From Clostridiales bacterium (GTDB taxonomy: Bacteria; Bacillota; Clostridia; Oscillospirales; JAAYOS01), in NCBI GenBank assembly GCA_012520195.1, contig JAAYOS010000009.1, positions 1-38,690 of the forward strand: a stretch of 38,690 nt of DNA, given 5' to 3'. The translations under genes were made by a program, and so were the position numbers. How positions within the stretch are numbered: position 1 is the stretch's first letter; each line of letters opens with the position of its first letter. The notes under the pieces are model-generated. The model did no database searches. It was given only the letters and a program-made list of their open reading frames with translations, and was not told the origin of the DNA. This document shows, piece after piece, positions 9,453-17,514 of this stretch.

Positions 9453-10225
9453 TGATTAACATTAAATCACTATCCGAGATAGAGTTGATGCGTAGAGCCG
9501 GAAAAATCTCAAAGAATGCACTTATAGTGGCAGGAAAGCTCATGAAGCCTGGCACAACAACTGCAGAGGTTGATCACGCTGTCGAGCAGTACATTCTGTC
9601 TGAAGGAGCAACGCCCTCCTTCAAAGGTTACGGAGGATTCCCTGCAAGTGCCTGCATATCGGTAAACGAAGAAGTAATCCATGGAATACCGGGTGACCGT
9701 GTCATGCAGTCCGGAGATATCGTTTCCGTTGATGTAGGGGCTTGCTACGAAGGCTACCATGGAGACTGTGCGGCAACATTTGCTGTCGGAGACGTTTCCG
9801 AAGACAAAAAGGCGCTGATTGAAGTCACCAGACAAAGCTTCTATGAAGGCATCAAATTTGCAAGACCGGGATATCGAATATCCGACATCTCAAGCGCTAT
9901 CCAGGCATATGCCGAATCGCAGGGGTACTCTGTAGTTCGACAGTACGTCGGACATGGTATTGGAACCTCCCTGCATGAGGCACCGGAAGTTCCGAATTTC
10001 GGAAGACCCGGATATGGCCCCCGGCTAATTCCCGGTATGACACTCGCTGTCGAACCTATGATCAATATGGGAGTCTACGATGTACGTGTGCTCTCAGATG
10101 ATTGGACAGTCGTAACTGTTGACGGAATGCCGTCGGCCCACTATGAAAACACAATTCTTATCACTGATAACGAACCTGAGATATTAACGTTAAGTAATGA
10201 GATTTGTGAGATATGTTACCTTTGA
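9449..10225 (+). CDS. map: Methionine aminopeptidase, type I
   Basis: This enzyme removes the initiator Met from new proteins after deformylation. It has the five metal ligands of the pita-bread fold: the two Asp in DVGACYEGYHGD, the His of GHGIGTSLHE, Glu in AVEPM and Glu in HYENTIL. The length, 258, is normal for type Ia without a SEC-C domain. The ATG at 9449 overlaps the adk stop; a second ATG at 9452 is an equally possible start. A peptide deformylase acting just before it is encoded at 36,691-37,191. Confidence 0.98.
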   Translation: MMINIKSLSEIELMRRAGKISKNALIVAGKLMKPGTTTAEVDHAVEQYILSEGATPSFKGYGGFPASACISVNEEVIHGIPGDRVMQSGDIVSVDVGACYEGYHGDCAATFAVGDVSEDKKALIEVTRQSFYEGIKFARPGYRISDISSAIQAYAESQGYSVVRQYVGHGIGTSLHEAPEVPNFGRPGYGPRLIPGMTLAVEPMINMGVYDVRVLSDDWTVVTVDGMPSAHYENTILITDNEPEILTLSNEICEICYL

Positions 10226-10250
10226 TTTCTGATGTAAGGAGGATGCGTTT

Positions 10251-10469
10251 GTGGCAAAAGAAGATGTCATTGAATTGGAAGGCACTGTAGTTGAAGCATT
10301 ACCAAATGCTATGTTCCAAGTTGATATTGGAAACGGACATCAGATACTGGCTCATATTTCCGGTAAGCTCAGGATGAACTTTATCCGTATACTGCCGGGG
10401 GACAAAGTGACCGTTCAGATGTCACCCTACGACCTTACCAAAGGGAGAATTACCTGGAGATCTAAGTAA
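10251..10469 (+). CDS. infA: Translation initiation factor IF-1
   Basis: IF-1 blocks the A site of the 30S subunit during initiation. The 72-residue OB-fold protein shows [23 protein letters not shown] and the end [13 protein letters not shown], both standard. The start is a GTG at 10251, 8 bases after AAGGAGG. In many Clostridia and Bacilli a small KOW-domain gene lies between map and infA; here the 25-base gap leaves no room for it. Confidence 0.98.
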   Translation: MAKEDVIELEGTVVEALPNAMFQVDIGNGHQILAHISGKLRMNFIRILPGDKVTVQMSPYDLTKGRITWRSK

Positions 10470-10501
10470 GCATTAATATATAAGAGTTCGATTATTCAAA
10501 C

Positions 10502-10684
<183 letters not shown>

Positions 10685-10703
10685 CAGGAGGTGCTTGTAA
10701 AAT

Positions 10704-11072
10704 ATGGCGCGAATAGCCGGTATTGACCTGCCAAGAGACAAAAGAATTGAGGTTGGCCTCACTTATATCTATGGCATTGGCAGCAAGCTTTCAAAAGATA
10801 TCCTAGCAGCGACCGGAGTTGATCCGGATACGCGAGTTAAAGATTTGACCGAGGACGAGGCATCACGACTTCGTGATTATATCGAGAAGAACTACCATGT
10901 TGAGGGAGATCTTCGTCGCGATGTAGCGATGAATATCAAGAGGCTCAACGAGATTGGATGCTATCGCGGCCTCCGTCATCGCAGAGGCCTGCCTGTGCGC
11001 GGGCAGCGTACAAAAACCAATGCACGCACACGCAAAGGACCCAAGCGCATAGTTACAGGTAAGAGAAGGTAA
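10704..11072 (+). CDS. rpsM: 30S ribosomal protein S13
   Basis: S13 forms the head bridges to the large subunit and pairs with S19. The 122-residue protein begins [26 protein letters not shown], and its C-terminal tail has the signature [20 protein letters not shown]. The AGGAGG site is 12 bases from the ATG, but an alternative upstream TTG is followed by an in-frame stop, so 10704 is the only good start. It is the first gene of the classical alpha operon. Confidence 0.98.
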   Translation: MARIAGIDLPRDKRIEVGLTYIYGIGSKLSKDILAATGVDPDTRVKDLTEDEASRLRDYIEKNYHVEGDLRRDVAMNIKRLNEIGCYRGLRHRRGLPVRGQRTKTNARTRKGPKRIVTGKRR

Positions 11073-11087
11073 GGAGGAATTAATGTA

Positions 11088-11489
11088 ATGGCAGCACCCA
11101 GAAGACGTACTGCAACAACAAGGAAGCGTCGTGAACGCAAGAATATTGAAAGAGGCGCCGCACACATCAGCTCTTCCTTCAACAACACCATGGTTACCAT
11201 AACCGATCTCCACGGCAATGCCCTATCTTGGGCGTCTGCAGGCGGCCTTGGTTTCCGCGGTTCAAGAAAGTCCACACCATTTGCAGCACAGTCTGCCGCT
11301 GAAACGGCAGCTAAGGCAGCTATGGAGCATGGACTCAAGACCGTCGAGGTCTACGTAAAGGGACCCGGTTCCGGTCGTGAAGCAGCAATTCGCGCACTAC
11401 AGGCTGCAGGGTTGGAGGTCAACATGATTAAAGACGTCACCCCCATCCCACACAATGGATGCCGTCCGCCTAAGCGCAGACGCGTCTGA
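11088..11489 (+). CDS. rpsK: 30S ribosomal protein S11
   Basis: S11 lies on the platform of the small subunit and contacts mRNA in the E-site region. Characteristic segments are [30 protein letters not shown] and [20 protein letters not shown], with the C-terminal [18 protein letters not shown]. Length 133 is slightly longer than average because of a basic N-terminal extension. AAGGAGG lies about 10 bases before the ATG. It lies between rpsM and rpsD in the alpha operon. Confidence 0.98.
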   Translation: MAAPRRRTATTRKRRERKNIERGAAHISSSFNNTMVTITDLHGNALSWASAGGLGFRGSRKSTPFAAQSAAETAAKAAMEHGLKTVEVYVKGPGSGREAAIRALQAAGLEVNMIKDVTPIPHNGCRPPKRRRV

Positions 11490-11512
11490 TGATTATGGAG
11501 GTGTAACAATAG

Positions 11513-12142
11513 ATGGCAAGATATACTGATGCTGTTTGCCGGCTTTGCCGCCGAGAGGGGCAAAAACTGTTTCTAAAGGGTGACCGCTGCTATTCGAGCA
11601 AGTGCCCTGTTGACAGACGTTCCTATCCCCCAGGACAACATGGACAGGGGCGTAGAAGGCAGCTTAGCGAATACGGCCTACAGACTCGTGAAAAACAGAA
11701 GGCTCGCCGCTACTATGGCGTTCTCGAGAGCCAGTTTAGAAATTACTTCAAAATGGCAGTGAGAAGACCGGGAGTTACCGGAACAAACCTGCTTCAAATA
11801 CTTGAATGCCGCCTTGATAATGTTGTATATCGTCTCGGCATGGCAATGTCCCGACCGGAAGCTCGACAGCTCGTACGTCATGGGCACTTTACCGTAAACG
11901 GACGCAAGGTAAACATCCCTTCCTACTTAGTTAAAGTAGGCGATGTGATTGCGCTTAAGTCATCTAGCCGCAATCTTGAGAAGTTTAAGATTGTGCTGGA
12001 GACAAACGAATCAAGGACACCGCCAAAGTGGCTTGACCTGAATCGTGAAGCGGTACAAGGAACAGTAACCGCACTACCCGAGCGTGATGATATCGACTTC
12101 CCGATTGAGGAACACCTAATTGTCGAGTTGTATTCTAAGTAA
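11513..12142 (+). CDS. rpsD: 30S ribosomal protein S4, zinc-binding form
   Basis: S4 is a primary assembly protein that binds the 5' domain of 16S rRNA. The N-terminus has four cysteines in CRLC and CYSSKC (residues about 9-31), the zinc-holding C+ form of S4. The S4 RNA-binding domain begins around [20 protein letters not shown] and continues with [21 protein letters not shown]. Length 209 is normal. In Clostridia rpsD often sits here in the alpha operon, unlike Bacillus subtilis, where it is separate and autoregulated. Confidence 0.98.
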   Translation: MARYTDAVCRLCRREGQKLFLKGDRCYSSKCPVDRRSYPPGQHGQGRRRQLSEYGLQTREKQKARRYYGVLESQFRNYFKMAVRRPGVTGTNLLQILECRLDNVVYRLGMAMSRPEARQLVRHGHFTVNGRKVNIPSYLVKVGDVIALKSSSRNLEKFKIVLETNESRTPPKWLDLNREAVQGTVTALPERDDIDFPIEEHLIVELYSK

Positions 12143-12226
12143 TCCGTATTATATGTCTCATATATATTTTTCACGGTTTCTAAGAATTGGAAAAGCTGGT
12201 AACTTGACGAAGGAGGGTGTACGTCA

Positions 12227-13174
12227 ATGGTAGAAATTGAAAGGCCGAGAATTGAATGCCTGGGTTCTGAAGATGATTTGTCGTACGGCAAGTTTGTGGT
12301 TGAGCCCCTTGAGCGCGGATACGGCACCACTTTGGGAAATTCACTCAGACGAGTTCTGTTGTCATCGCTACCCGGCACCGCCGTCACCAGTATTAAGATA
12401 GCTAATGTACAGCATGAGTTTTCAACCATACCCGGAGTTAAAGAGGACGTTACGGAGATCGTGCTCAATGTCAAGGGGATTGTGGCAAAGCTTCACGGTC
12501 CCGGTCCAAAAACGGTTTATATCGAAGCCATGGGAGCTCGTGATGTTCTAGCCGGCGACATTAAGACGGACGGTGAGGTTGAAATTCTTAACCCCGAACA
12601 TCATATAGCAACCCTCGGACCGAACGCCGGCCTAAGTATGGAACTTACACTGAGCAACGGCCGCGGATACGTTCCGGCTGAAAGAAATAAACCACCCCGT
12701 GCAATAATCGGAGTTATACCGGTAGATTCCTTGTACTCACCGGTAAGTAGGGTCAACTACTCGGTGGAGAACACCCGTGTAGGGAATATGACCGATTTTG
12801 ACAAATTGACTCTTGAGGTGTGGACGAACGCAACAATATCGGCAAGAGATGCAGTGAGCTTGGGCTCTAAGATACTGTCTGATCACCTGAACCTGTTCAC
12901 TGACCTGTCCGAATCGATAAGTTCCAAGTCTACAGTTGTCGAGAAGACCGAAGCACAGCGCGATAAGGTTCTCGAAATGACAATTGAAGAGCTTGACCTT
13001 TCTGTTCGTTCCTTTAATTGCCTTAAACGAGCGGGTATCAATACAGTTGAAGAACTGATAAGTAAGACTGAGGCCGACATGATGAAGGTCCGCAATCTTG
13101 GACGGAAGTCTCTTGATGAGGTTGTCTCAAAGCTTGAAGCCATGGATCTCAGTCTTGCCAGTGAGGAAAGCTGA
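12227..13174 (+). CDS. rpoA: RNA polymerase alpha subunit
   Basis: RpoA dimerises to start assembly of RNA polymerase, and its C-terminal domain contacts UP elements and activators. The N-terminal domain shows [28 protein letters not shown]. The C-terminal domain (residues about 245-310) has the two helix-hairpin-helix segments [17 protein letters not shown] and [12 protein letters not shown]. Length 315 is typical. GGAGGG lies 9 bases before the ATG. An 84-base AT-rich gap separates it from rpsD; no convincing promoter was found in it. Confidence 0.98.
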   Translation: MVEIERPRIECLGSEDDLSYGKFVVEPLERGYGTTLGNSLRRVLLSSLPGTAVTSIKIANVQHEFSTIPGVKEDVTEIVLNVKGIVAKLHGPGPKTVYIEAMGARDVLAGDIKTDGEVEILNPEHHIATLGPNAGLSMELTLSNGRGYVPAERNKPPRAIIGVIPVDSLYSPVSRVNYSVENTRVGNMTDFDKLTLEVWTNATISARDAVSLGSKILSDHLNLFTDLSESISSKSTVVEKTEAQRDKVLEMTIEELDLSVRSFNCLKRAGINTVEELISKTEADMMKVRNLGRKSLDEVVSKLEAMDLSLASEES

Positions 13175-13227
13175 GAAGATACCATTTCCTTTCACAATGA
13201 TTTGATACCTTAAGGAGGTAAAATTCG

Positions 13228-13572
13228 ATGCCCAGGAAATTGGGAAGAGCATCTGCTCATCGCCGTGCGGACTTGAGAGCAATGGTAACATATCTGCTCG
13301 AGAGCGGAAGAATCCAGACAACCGTAACCCGAGCAAAGGAAGTAGCACCGATTGCTGAGAAGATGGTTACCTTAGGCAAGAAGAATACGCTTGCCTCAAG
13401 ACGCCGCGCTTTAGCATATATAACAAAAGAAGATGTCGTAAAGAAGCTGTTCGATGAGGTTGCTCCAAAGTATGCTGACCGTAACGGTGGATACACACGC
13501 ATTATGCGTATCGGCCCCCGTCGCGGTGATGCTGCTGAGATGGCAATACTAGAACTCGTAGACGACAAATAG
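13228..13572 (+). CDS. rplQ: 50S ribosomal protein L17
   Basis: L17 lies near the exit tunnel on the back of the large subunit. The 114-residue protein begins [20 protein letters not shown], a family signature, and ends with [32 protein letters not shown] precedes the ATG by about 10 bases. It is the last gene of the ribosomal run; the intrinsic terminator lies 140 bases downstream. Confidence 0.98.
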   Translation: MPRKLGRASAHRRADLRAMVTYLLESGRIQTTVTRAKEVAPIAEKMVTLGKKNTLASRRRALAYITKEDVVKKLFDEVAPKYADRNGGYTRIMRIGPRRGDAAEMAILELVDDK

Positions 13573-13711
13573 TAATTATCACTGAAATTATCATTGTTAA
13601 TGTTGATTTCCGTGGCTAGTAATGTAAACGTAAGTTTGACAAGGATACTCACTATGACAGTGTGAGTTTCCACGGTCTGTAGTTTTTGCAAAAGTTACAG
13701 CGTATCATATT
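13573..13711 (+). other. 3' untranslated stretch after rplQ with weak inverted repeats
   Basis: The 139 bases between the rplQ stop and the terminator hairpin hold no gene. A small inverted repeat pairs ACTCAC (13647-13652) with GTGAGT (13662-13667), and CCGTGG (13610-13615) could pair with CCACGG (13670-13675) around it. TTGACA occurs at 13636-13641 but without a -10 box at a proper distance. No function can be assigned. Confidence 0.3.
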
Positions 13712-13740
13712 AGCGCCGCTCCAATCGGAGCGGCGCTTTT
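13712..13740 (+). terminator. Rho-independent terminator of the ribosomal run
   Basis: AGCGCCGCTCC (13712-13722) pairs perfectly over 11 bases with GGAGCGGCGCT (13727-13737) across a four-base loop, and the top strand continues with a short run of T then GTGTG. On the opposite strand the hairpin is followed by AATATG rather than T, so it mainly serves the + strand genes and probably does not stop transcripts from the convergent esterase gene. Confidence 0.85.
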
Positions 13741-13837
13741 GTGTGCACTTTGTTATGCCTCTATGTCAAGAATCTTTGCCAATTGAAGTCAAATTTACTG
13801 GGGATTTGCGGTTATAAGCTTTTTCCAAACGCAAGGG

Positions 13838-14713
13838 TTAGAAACCCAGTTCTGCTAACCAGCCAACTGCGAGATCTGCCCAACGTGCTGTACGAGGAAA
13901 GTCTGGTGTTTCGTCCTTCCCATTATAGAGCCCACCACCATGAGGACCGTTGGCAAATGTATGTACCTCAAAAGGAATACCTCTGTCTGCCAGTTCTTTT
14001 CCAAAAATCATGGCGGAACGTGGGTCGTCCTCGTGTGTCTGAAAGATAAAGAATGGCGGGCAATCATAACGAAGATTCTTAACATTGTCAAACTGTGCTA
14101 TTTCATTTTGCTTTTTTATATCGTACCCAAGACCGCCAGCGCTTGATGCTGGAGACATGGCACCATAGAGGATCAGTGCAGCATCGGGTCTGCTGGAGAC
14201 TCTTTCTATTGGGTCATTTGCGTCAGGGTTTCCATAATCGAAGCGTGTTGCGGTATATGCCGATACCATTCCACCAGCTGAGAATCCTCCAATTGCTATC
14301 TTATCAGAGGGGATACCGAATCTATCTGCATTTGCCCGTAAGAAACGAACGGCTCTCAAACCGTCATCACAGCCGGTCTCACGCGAGTGGGGATTTACCC
14401 GATAATCAAGAATCGCAGCATTAAGGCCTGCCCCGTAGAAATACTCTGCAACAGGCTTTGCCTCGTTAAAAGACTTAAACATAAAGCCTCCGCCAGCGCA
14501 GATAATTACAGTGCCGCGATTGCTGTCCTTAACAGGATATAGCGCAAGCCTCGGCTGACTTCCTGTTGCCTCGGGATTCCAATTAGGTGCATCGCCCTCC
14601 CAGAGGTCATAGACTGGGACACCTTCTGAGTTGATCTCATCCCACATATTCGCCCACTGGCGGCCACGAATCTCCCTGAACTCTTGCAGTCTTTTTGGGT
14701 CAATCCTATCCAT
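13838..14713 (-). CDS. Soluble alpha/beta-hydrolase, acetyl-esterase-like
   Basis: This 291-residue protein lacks a signal peptide and membrane segments. An oxyanion-hole motif CAGGGF lies at residues 72-77, the nucleophile elbow GFSAGG gives Ser145, a likely acid is Asp229 or Asp230 in HEDD, and the base is His258 in GPHGGG, so all triad members are present. The pattern fits the acetyl-xylan/BD-FAE-like esterase group (fold family of PF07859/PF20434), which removes acetyl or other small acyl groups; the substrate is unknown. GAGGT is 6 bases before the ATG. It follows the membrane hydrolase by 34 bases on the same strand and probably shares its transcript. Confidence 0.85.
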   Translation of the reverse strand: MDRIDPKRLQEFREIRGRQWANMWDEINSEGVPVYDLWEGDAPNWNPEATGSQPRLALYPVKDSNRGTVIICAGGGFMFKSFNEAKPVAEYFYGAGLNAAILDYRVNPHSRETGCDDGLRAVRFLRANADRFGIPSDKIAIGGFSAGGMVSAYTATRFDYGNPDANDPIERVSSRPDAALILYGAMSPASSAGGLGYDIKKQNEIAQFDNVKNLRYDCPPFFIFQTHEDDPRSAMIFGKELADRGIPFEVHTFANGPHGGGLYNGKDETPDFPRTARWADLAVGWLAELGF

Positions 14714-14747
14714 AAAATTACCTCGTGATTCCTTTCAAAGTTGTTTA

Positions 14748-16631
14748 TTAATAGAAGTAGCTGCTAACCGCTGTTGTAGCGGTCATGGCCCATGTTCCGA
14801 ACAGAAGCGCTGTGAATAAGCCAGGCCAGACGCTGTTTGTTTTCTGGCTGACATATACATTGAGTGCGTTACCAACGCCAATACCGATGACCATTGGAAG
14901 AATCCCGATTCCAAGGATGTATAGCCTGTTAACCTTAAACATAGGAAGGATAACATTATGCACATTCAGCACATAGACAAACACAACCCAGAGAACTAAG
15001 AGACCTCCGACTGCGATTGCTGTAAAGATGGCAACATTCTTAGCAGTTGTCTTAGCAGTGCCATCGCCGATGAGGCCGAGTGCCCTTGCGGCCAAGGTAC
15101 TACTGAGGAAGTATGGCGTTAAGAATAAAAAGTAAACAAGGAAAATGAAAGTGCGATTTGCATCAATAGTCCTCAGCATAAAGGTTGCAATGTGCAATCC
15201 TTGCTGGGTGTAGTGTGATGCAAATGCCATTAGCAGGTAACCACTTCCGACAACAGTCAAGCCGTACAGCAGTGATTTCAAGATGTAACCAAAGCAAAAT
15301 TTCTTTGTGTCAGAGGATGCAAAACCATAGTTTCTGAAATCTCCTCCATTTTTCTTTCCATATGTAAAATGATAGAAGATAAAGAATGCAAATAATACGA
15401 TAGACAGGAGCCACTGCCAGCAAATCCAGGCGCTGACATTGCCCTCAAGCAGCCATAATGATTTGACGGGGATGCCTAGGAATGTTTCCTGTGGTAACTT
15501 GCCTGTTGCATAGAGTGCTGGAGGCAGAATAACAAGGAGCCCCAGTGCTAAGAACCAACGCCAACTATATTTCTTGTAGCCGACGTTCTTAAGTGGCTGT
15601 AGCTCTAAGCTTGCAAATACTTTAGTCTTCATTAGAGCAACCGCGACAATTGCCATAATCGCAACAATTGAAGCGAACTCAAGAAAGTAGCCAATATCGT
15701 GCCACTGCCACACTGTAGAAATGCTCTTGTAGTCATCATAGGAGTTGATGCCAGCATCCAGACCAAGACCAACATGGCTAGTGACAGCGTAGATAACAGT
15801 CTTCACCGCATCTTGATCAACTAAGTAATATGCATGGCAAGAATCAGGCATATAAGCAGTTCGTCTATATGTATTTCCATCGGTTCCTGTTACAGTATAG
15901 ACTTTGTTCAATTCAAGTTCTGGCAGCTCTTCAGCGGGTGTCTCGTAATCGTTATAAAACATTCGTTTAAGCTGCTCAACCTGGAAATGGCTCCAGTTGG
16001 TATCCCCAACTGCTCTAGCTAAAGCAGATTCATCGGAGTCTCCTAAGATGTTGACGAAATTGAAGTTGTGCTCAGTGATACTGTTGGGGCCATACATATT
16101 CATACCAATGTTTACCTGCAGAAAAATATCTTCCTGATTATCAATAGCAAACCCAACGGTATGCATACCACCGCCTGAGTGCCCCATGGTAACGATGCGG
16201 TCGGTATCAACATAGTTGAAGAATTTGACTGTATTCCAAATTGTGTTGAGTCCTCTTTTGCCATAACCGGAGATACCGGAGTTACCTTCCGAATCTCCAG
16301 TCGGAACATCTGACCCGGCTTGTGCAGCATAATCATATGTCACAACAACATAACCTCTGCGAGACAATTCGATAGCATACGAACTGGTCTGTTCGAGCAT
16401 ATCACTGCCGCCGTGAGCAATAATTGCCAGAGGTGCTTTATTTTCTGCTGTGACATTCTTCGGTTTGTAAAGCAGAGTGTGTATTTTATCGCCGTCTGCC
16501 GTTACAAGATTTAGATCGGTAATTTCTACTTTGCCCCAACTTGTAGAAGTTCCAATGATTAGTACCAATGATGTAGCGAAAATCAGAGCTACTAAAATTA
16601 GGGCCATGCTCATTCGTGTTAGTTTTCTCAT
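14748..16631 (-). CDS. Membrane protein with external alpha/beta-hydrolase domain and eight C-terminal helices
   Basis: The start is the ATG at 16631, seven bases after AGGGGG; the longer reading from a TTG at 16655 would run through that site. Of 627 residues, about 9-28 form an N-terminal anchor. Residues about 45-300 form an alpha/beta-hydrolase domain with HGGS (73-76), nucleophile elbow GHSGGG (Ser152) and a candidate His266 in DSCHAYY; D198 or D200 may be the acid. Eight hydrophobic helices follow from about 314 to 625. By the positive residues after the last external part, the catalytic domain is probably outside the membrane. I do not recognise a named family for the whole architecture, and the substrate is unknown. 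Confidence 0.75.
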   Translation of the reverse strand: MRKLTRMSMALILVALIFATSLVLIIGTSTSWGKVEITDLNLVTADGDKIHTLLYKPKNVTAENKAPLAIIAHGGSDMLEQTSSYAIELSRRGYVVVTYDYAAQAGSDVPTGDSEGNSGISGYGKRGLNTIWNTVKFFNYVDTDRIVTMGHSGGGMHTVGFAIDNQEDIFLQVNIGMNMYGPNSITEHNFNFVNILGDSDESALARAVGDTNWSHFQVEQLKRMFYNDYETPAEELPELELNKVYTVTGTDGNTYRRTAYMPDSCHAYYLVDQDAVKTVIYAVTSHVGLGLDAGINSYDDYKSISTVWQWHDIGYFLEFASIVAIMAIVAVALMKTKVFASLELQPLKNVGYKKYSWRWFLALGLLVILPPALYATGKLPQETFLGIPVKSLWLLEGNVSAWICWQWLLSIVLFAFFIFYHFTYGKKNGGDFRNYGFASSDTKKFCFGYILKSLLYGLTVVGSGYLLMAFASHYTQQGLHIATFMLRTIDANRTFIFLVYFLFLTPYFLSSTLAARALGLIGDGTAKTTAKNVAIFTAIAVGGLLVLWVVFVYVLNVHNVILPMFKVNRLYILGIGILPMVIGIGVGNALNVYVSQKTNSVWPGLFTALLFGTWAMTATTAVSSYFY

Positions 16632-16811
16632 AGTGTTTCCCCCTTTCTCTTTCAAACTTGCTATAAAAGTTTCTTAGCTCAACATTGTGTATGTTGGCGG
16701 GCATGACTATATAGTGAGAGTAGTTTAGGAAGTGCGGGCTACGAAAAAATTACAACCATTGATGTTATGATGATAGCGATTTGGGGTTTCTGCACAATAC
16801 TTGTGTTATAC

Positions 16812-16839
16812 ATTATACCAAAACAGGGTAAGTTTTCAA
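16812..16839 (-). promoter_or_regulatory. Extended -10 promoter for the membrane hydrolase unit
   Basis: Read on the minus strand, TTGAAA (16839-16834) and TATAAT (16817-16812) are separated by 16 bases, and TGG directly before the -10 box makes it an extended -10 element. It would give a leader of about 175 bases before the ATG at 16631. This is a vegetative sigma-A type promoter by sequence. Confidence 0.7.
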
Positions 16840-16996
16840 CTGAAACCATAAAAATGTAATAAAACCGGTCTGTTAAAACAAGTAGGTGGTGCTGTTTCCG
16901 TAAGTTCAAAATTCAGAATAATCGTATGCAAAAAGAGATATACCTGTCTCCCTTAAGAGTTGCTCAGAAAGTACACGCCTATGATATAAACGGTTA

Positions 16997-17072
16997 TTGC
17001 GCAGAATATTGAGTTGTGTGTAGCTCGTCAACCTAATATCAAAGTTCTTGCGCAGAATTTAGAGTTGTGTGT
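16997..17072 (+). repeat. Pair of 25-bp direct repeats, 51 bp apart
   Basis: Copies at 16997-17021 and 17048-17072 agree at 23 of 25 positions; both start TTGCGCAGAAT and end GAGTTGTGTGT. The start-to-start distance is 51 bases, close to five helical turns, so both would face the same side of the DNA. No known element was recognised. Confidence 0.8.
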
Positions 17073-17172
17073 GGATCCTCTTTGTGACACATATAGCACA
17101 CCGCATATTCTATATCACACTCCGCATAAAAGTGCCGATATTAACCTTGAGGGTCACACAACACTGCGATTT

Positions 17173-17216
17173 TTGCGCATATTTTGCACAATATGGTGTG
17201 CACAGCATATTCGCAA
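17173..17216. repeat. 44-bp imperfect inverted repeat
   Basis: The outer arms TTGCG and CGCAA, then ATAT with ATAT, then TGCACA (17185-17190) with TGTGCA (17197-17202) pair around a six-base centre, with small bulges between the paired blocks. There is no T-run on either strand, so it is not a terminator; it could be a protein-binding site or a cruciform-prone leftover. Confidence 0.6.
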
Positions 17217-17226
17217 ATTACATCAG

Positions 17227-17250
17227 TATGATGGTGTGATATGATGGTGT
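17227..17250 (+). repeat. Short direct repeat, 11-mer in 13-bp register
   Basis: TATGATGGTGT occurs at 17227-17237 and again at 17240-17250, two bases apart. It lies about 60 bases upstream of the proposed tex promoter. Confidence 0.75.
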
Positions 17251-17273
17251 AGATGGGATAAGGAGAAAAACTT

Positions 17274-17295
17274 AAGCCTGTCTCAAGCCTGTCTC
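17274..17295 (+). repeat. Perfect 11-bp tandem duplication
   Basis: AAGCCTGTCTC at 17274-17284 is repeated exactly at 17285-17295, immediately before the -35 box of the proposed tex promoter at 17300. Confidence 0.85.
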
Positions 17296-17299
17296 TGTC

Positions 17300-17329
17300 T
17301 TGCTATAAGATGCTGATATATGATAAAAT
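17300..17329 (+). promoter_or_regulatory. Candidate promoter for tex
   Basis: TTGCTA (17300-17305) and TAAAAT (17324-17329) are 18 bases apart, and TGA in front of the -10 box forms an extended -10. The predicted leader of roughly 180 bases would contain the whole 22-bp tandem array. Overlapping AT-rich boxes (TATAAG, TATGAT) make the exact choice uncertain. Confidence 0.5.
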
Positions 17330-17365
17330 ATAAGGTGGCGGTAGTTGTAATAGACTTCGCACGAT

Positions 17366-17475
17366 AGAGAGTTCGCACTATCACGACAGAGAGTTCGCAC
17401 CATCACGATAGAGAATTTGCACTATCACGATAGAGAATTCGCGCGATCACTACAGAGAATTCGCACAATCACGAT
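17366..17475 (+). repeat. Five 22-bp tandem repeats in the tex leader
   Basis: Units at 17366, 17388, 17410, 17432 and 17454 follow each other without spacers. Each starts AGAGA(A/G)TT and contains CGCAC-like and ATCACGAT-like blocks, with a few differences per unit. A shortened unit precedes (17352-17365) and a decayed one follows (17476-17485). The array ends about 40 bases before the tex ATG. Absence of unique spacers rules out CRISPR. Confidence 0.9.
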
Positions 17476-17514
17476 AGAAAATTCTCAAGACATTGTTTAG
17501 AAACGGAGACATAT

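Larger units (their letters stand above)
16632..17514. other. 883-base repeat-rich gene-free spacer
   Basis: This stretch between the divergent hydrolase unit and tex holds no convincing gene. The one open frame at 17014-17244 lacks a ribosome binding site and has the composition of the repeats. It contains one promoter on each strand, a pair of 25-bp direct repeats, a 44-bp imperfect inverted repeat, an 11-bp and a 13-bp tandem duplication, and five 22-bp tandem units, all listed separately. The word TTGCGCA or TTCGCAC recurs across most of these elements. Confidence 0.7.

Noticed and set aside
12143-12226. Separate promoter for rpoA
   Set aside because: The gap is AT-rich, but no -35/-10 pair with correct spacing was found.
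13636-13660. Promoter from TTGACA after rplQ
   Set aside because: No -10 box lies 16-18 bases downstream; TATGAC is only 11 bases away.
13741-14424. Plus-strand frames opposite the esterase gene
   Set aside because: They lack family features, while the minus-strand frame has an intact hydrolase triad.
17014-17244. Open frame of 76 codons in the repeat-rich spacer
   Set aside because: It has no ribosome binding site, is made of the repeat sequences and resembles no protein.
17366-17475. Tandem repeats as a CRISPR array
   Set aside because: The units follow each other directly without unique spacers, and no cas gene is near.
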